A DNA stretch of 6,826 bases from Flavobacteriaceae bacterium (GTDB lineage Bacteria > Bacteroidota > Bacteroidia > Flavobacteriales > Flavobacteriaceae): the NCBI GenBank assembly GCA_020347545.1, contig CP070731.1, positions 285,645 through 292,470 of the forward strand, in the 5' to 3' direction. Each line of letters opens with the position of its first letter. Position 1 is the first letter of the stretch. Positions 5,465 to 6,826 of this stretch are shown here, in pieces. A program made the position numbers and the translations under genes. The notes below the pieces were generated by a model. The model did not search any database, had not been told where the DNA came from, and was given only the letters and a program-made list of their open reading frames with translations.

Positions 5465-6826
5465 ATGCAGCACTTTTCAAATAATAACGATAATCAGCCC
5501 TTATCAAAATTTGAATTGATGCTTAAAACCAACAGTGTATATTTTTTCGACTCGAATGAATTTGAAGAGATGATTCTGTTCTATGTGGACAGCGGAAAAT
5601 TTTCATTGGCAAAAAAAGCGTTACACCTTGGTCTTTCCCAGCATCCCACTTCTGTTAGTCTTCAATTGATTCAGGTTGAGTTATTGATTCTGGATGAAAA
5701 ACTGGACAATGCGGAAAAAATCCTTGATAGGCTTCAGGAAATAGAACCTTCAAATGAAGACATTTATATACAAAAGGCTACCATCCATTCCAAAAGAGGT
5801 AAGCATGAACTGGCCGTGGATAATTTAAAGACGGCGTTGATCTATGCAGATGATGATGCTGAAATCTTATCGATGATAGGAATGGAATATTTGTTTCTTG
5901 AAGATTTTGATACAGCCAGGTTCAATTTTGCGAAGAGCCTGGATGTTGAATATGAAAATTATTCATCCCTGTATAATGTGATCTACTGCTTTGACATGAT
6001 GAAGAAACACGACGAAGCCATAGATTATTTGAAGAATTATATTGAAAAGGATCCTTACAGCGAAATAGCATGGCACCAGTTGGGCAGGCAATATTATATC
6101 GTTTACGACTACCAGCAGGCACTTGAGGCTTTTGAGTATTCCATATTAATTGATGAGGAATTTATTGGAGCGCATCTTGAGAAAGCCAAAACCCTTGAAG
6201 AATTAGGACACTATGAGGATGCTATCAGTTTCTATCATAAAACAATGGAACTGGACACACCGACTTCCTTCGCTTATTTGAGAATCGGTAAATGTTATGA
6301 AAAATTGAATTCGGTAAAAGATGCCATCGATTTTTATAATAAAACAGTAAATGAGGACCCGCTTCTTGACAAGGGTTGGCTGGCCCTGACAGATATTTAC
6401 ATCAAAAACAGGAACTATCACAAAGCACTTTATTATGTCAATAAGGCTTTGGGAATTGATGAAGAAAATAATCTGTATTGGCATAAATTCGCTGAAATAA
6501 ACCTGAAACTAAATTTGTTTGAAGAGGCTGCAAGAGCTTATTATAAGTGTATTGGTCTGCAGGACGACAGAATTGAAGTTTATCTCGCGCTTGCGGATGT
6601 ACTTCATTTTTTGGGAGAATTTCATGAATCTATCAGGGTACTCCTCGATGCAAGAGAATCTTATAAGGACGAGCCCGAGATCACTTACAGACTCGCCGGA
6701 CTGCATTTTCTAATTCAAAAGGAAAAAGAAGGCTTATTCTTTTTTGAGAAATCCCTGAACTCGGATCTTGAGTTTTTAAGTGTGGCTTCAGAAATATTTC
6801 CAACCATGCTTGACCTTGAGAGCGTC
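5465..6826 (+). CDS. TPR-repeat protein, C-terminus beyond window
   Basis: The frame opens at ATG 5465 and remains open for 454 codons to the window edge. An in-frame TAG at 5441-5443 limits upstream starts, and the A-rich site at 5451-5457 supports this ATG. There is no signal peptide or membrane helix, so the protein is probably cytoplasmic. From about residue 30 on it is built of tetratricopeptide repeats. The small residue at TPR position 20 recurs at 49, 83, 117, 151, 185, 219, 253, 287, 321 and 355, then as Ser389 and Gly423, giving twelve repeats in an exact 34-residue period. Such solenoids bind partner proteins; no catalytic domain is seen. The first 30 residues (Asn-rich, then LSKFELML) are a conserved-looking cap. 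I recall flavobacterial homologues of roughly 460-470 residues, so only the last few residues should be missing. It is divergent from pyrR across 158 bases. Partner and function are unknown. Confidence 0.9.
   Translation, partial: MQHFSNNNDNQPLSKFELMLKTNSVYFFDSNEFEEMILFYVDSGKFSLAKKALHLGLSQHPTSVSLQLIQVELLILDEKLDNAEKILDRLQEIEPSNEDIYIQKATIHSKRGKHELAVDNLKTALIYADDDAEILSMIGMEYLFLEDFDTARFNFAKSLDVEYENYSSLYNVIYCFDMMKKHDEAIDYLKNYIEKDPYSEIAWHQLGRQYYIVYDYQQALEAFEYSILIDEEFIGAHLEKAKTLEELGHYEDAISFYHKTMELDTPTSFAYLRIGKCYEKLNSVKDAIDFYNKTVNEDPLLDKGWLALTDIYIKNRNYHKALYYVNKALGIDEENNLYWHKFAEINLKLNLFEEAARAYYKCIGLQDDRIEVYLALADVLHFLGEFHESIRVLLDARESYKDEPEITYRLAGLHFLIQKEKEGLFFFEKSLNSDLEFLSVASEIFPTMLDLESV

Noticed and set aside
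5922..6706. Minus-strand open frames opposite the TPR gene
   Set aside because: They mirror the regular TPR coding sequence and have no support of their own.
1..6826. Mobile element, CRISPR array, phage, toxin-antitoxin or defence system
   Set aside because: No transposase, integrase, direct-repeat array, terminal repeats or defence-related domains were found on either strand.

Overview
The window looks like an AT-rich chromosomal segment from a member of the Bacteroidota, most likely a flavobacterium. This rests on three things: a small protein ending in a type A sorting domain of the type IX secretion system (T9SS, confined to this phylum); a perfect Bacteroidota-type -7 promoter element (TAnnTTTG) ahead of pyrR; and protein sequences, including an alanine/sodium symporter with a signal-peptide-like start and a long TPR protein, that resemble flavobacterial versions as I remember them. 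The species cannot be named from the sequence alone.

Layout, left to right. Bases 1-1552 (minus strand) hold an alanine or glycine:cation symporter gene whose 3' end lies beyond the left edge. A 221-base divergent spacer with two AT-rich inverted repeats follows. Bases 1774-2133 (plus) encode a small CoA-binding-fold protein, which meets the next gene tail to tail with overlapping stop codons. Bases 5306 down to 2130 (minus) form a compact five-gene run: pyrR, pyrB, a STAS-like protein, a tiny T9SS sorting-domain protein, and rnz (ribonuclease Z). Gene spacings are 48, 4, 9 and -4 bases, so these genes are probably one transcription unit. A 158-base divergent spacer carries the pyrR promoter. 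Bases 5465-6826 (plus) encode a TPR-repeat protein that runs off the right edge and is probably only a few residues short of complete.

How the genes work together. PyrR and PyrB belong to pyrimidine nucleotide supply (UMP salvage or regulation, and the committed step of de novo synthesis). Ribonuclease Z matures tRNA 3' ends. Placing them in one unit links nucleotide supply to RNA processing, though a functional link is only inferred. The STAS-like and sorting-domain proteins between pyrB and rnz have no known job here and are the least explained genes in the window.

I found no RNA genes, mobile elements, CRISPR arrays, phage genes or defence genes. Most of the window is conserved housekeeping sequence. 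The points most worth a second look are the near-bare T9SS cargo protein translationally coupled to rnz, the STAS-like partner, a PyrR that appears to lack both an attenuator leader and some RNA-contact residues, and a TPR protein whose twelve repeats keep an unbroken 34-residue period.
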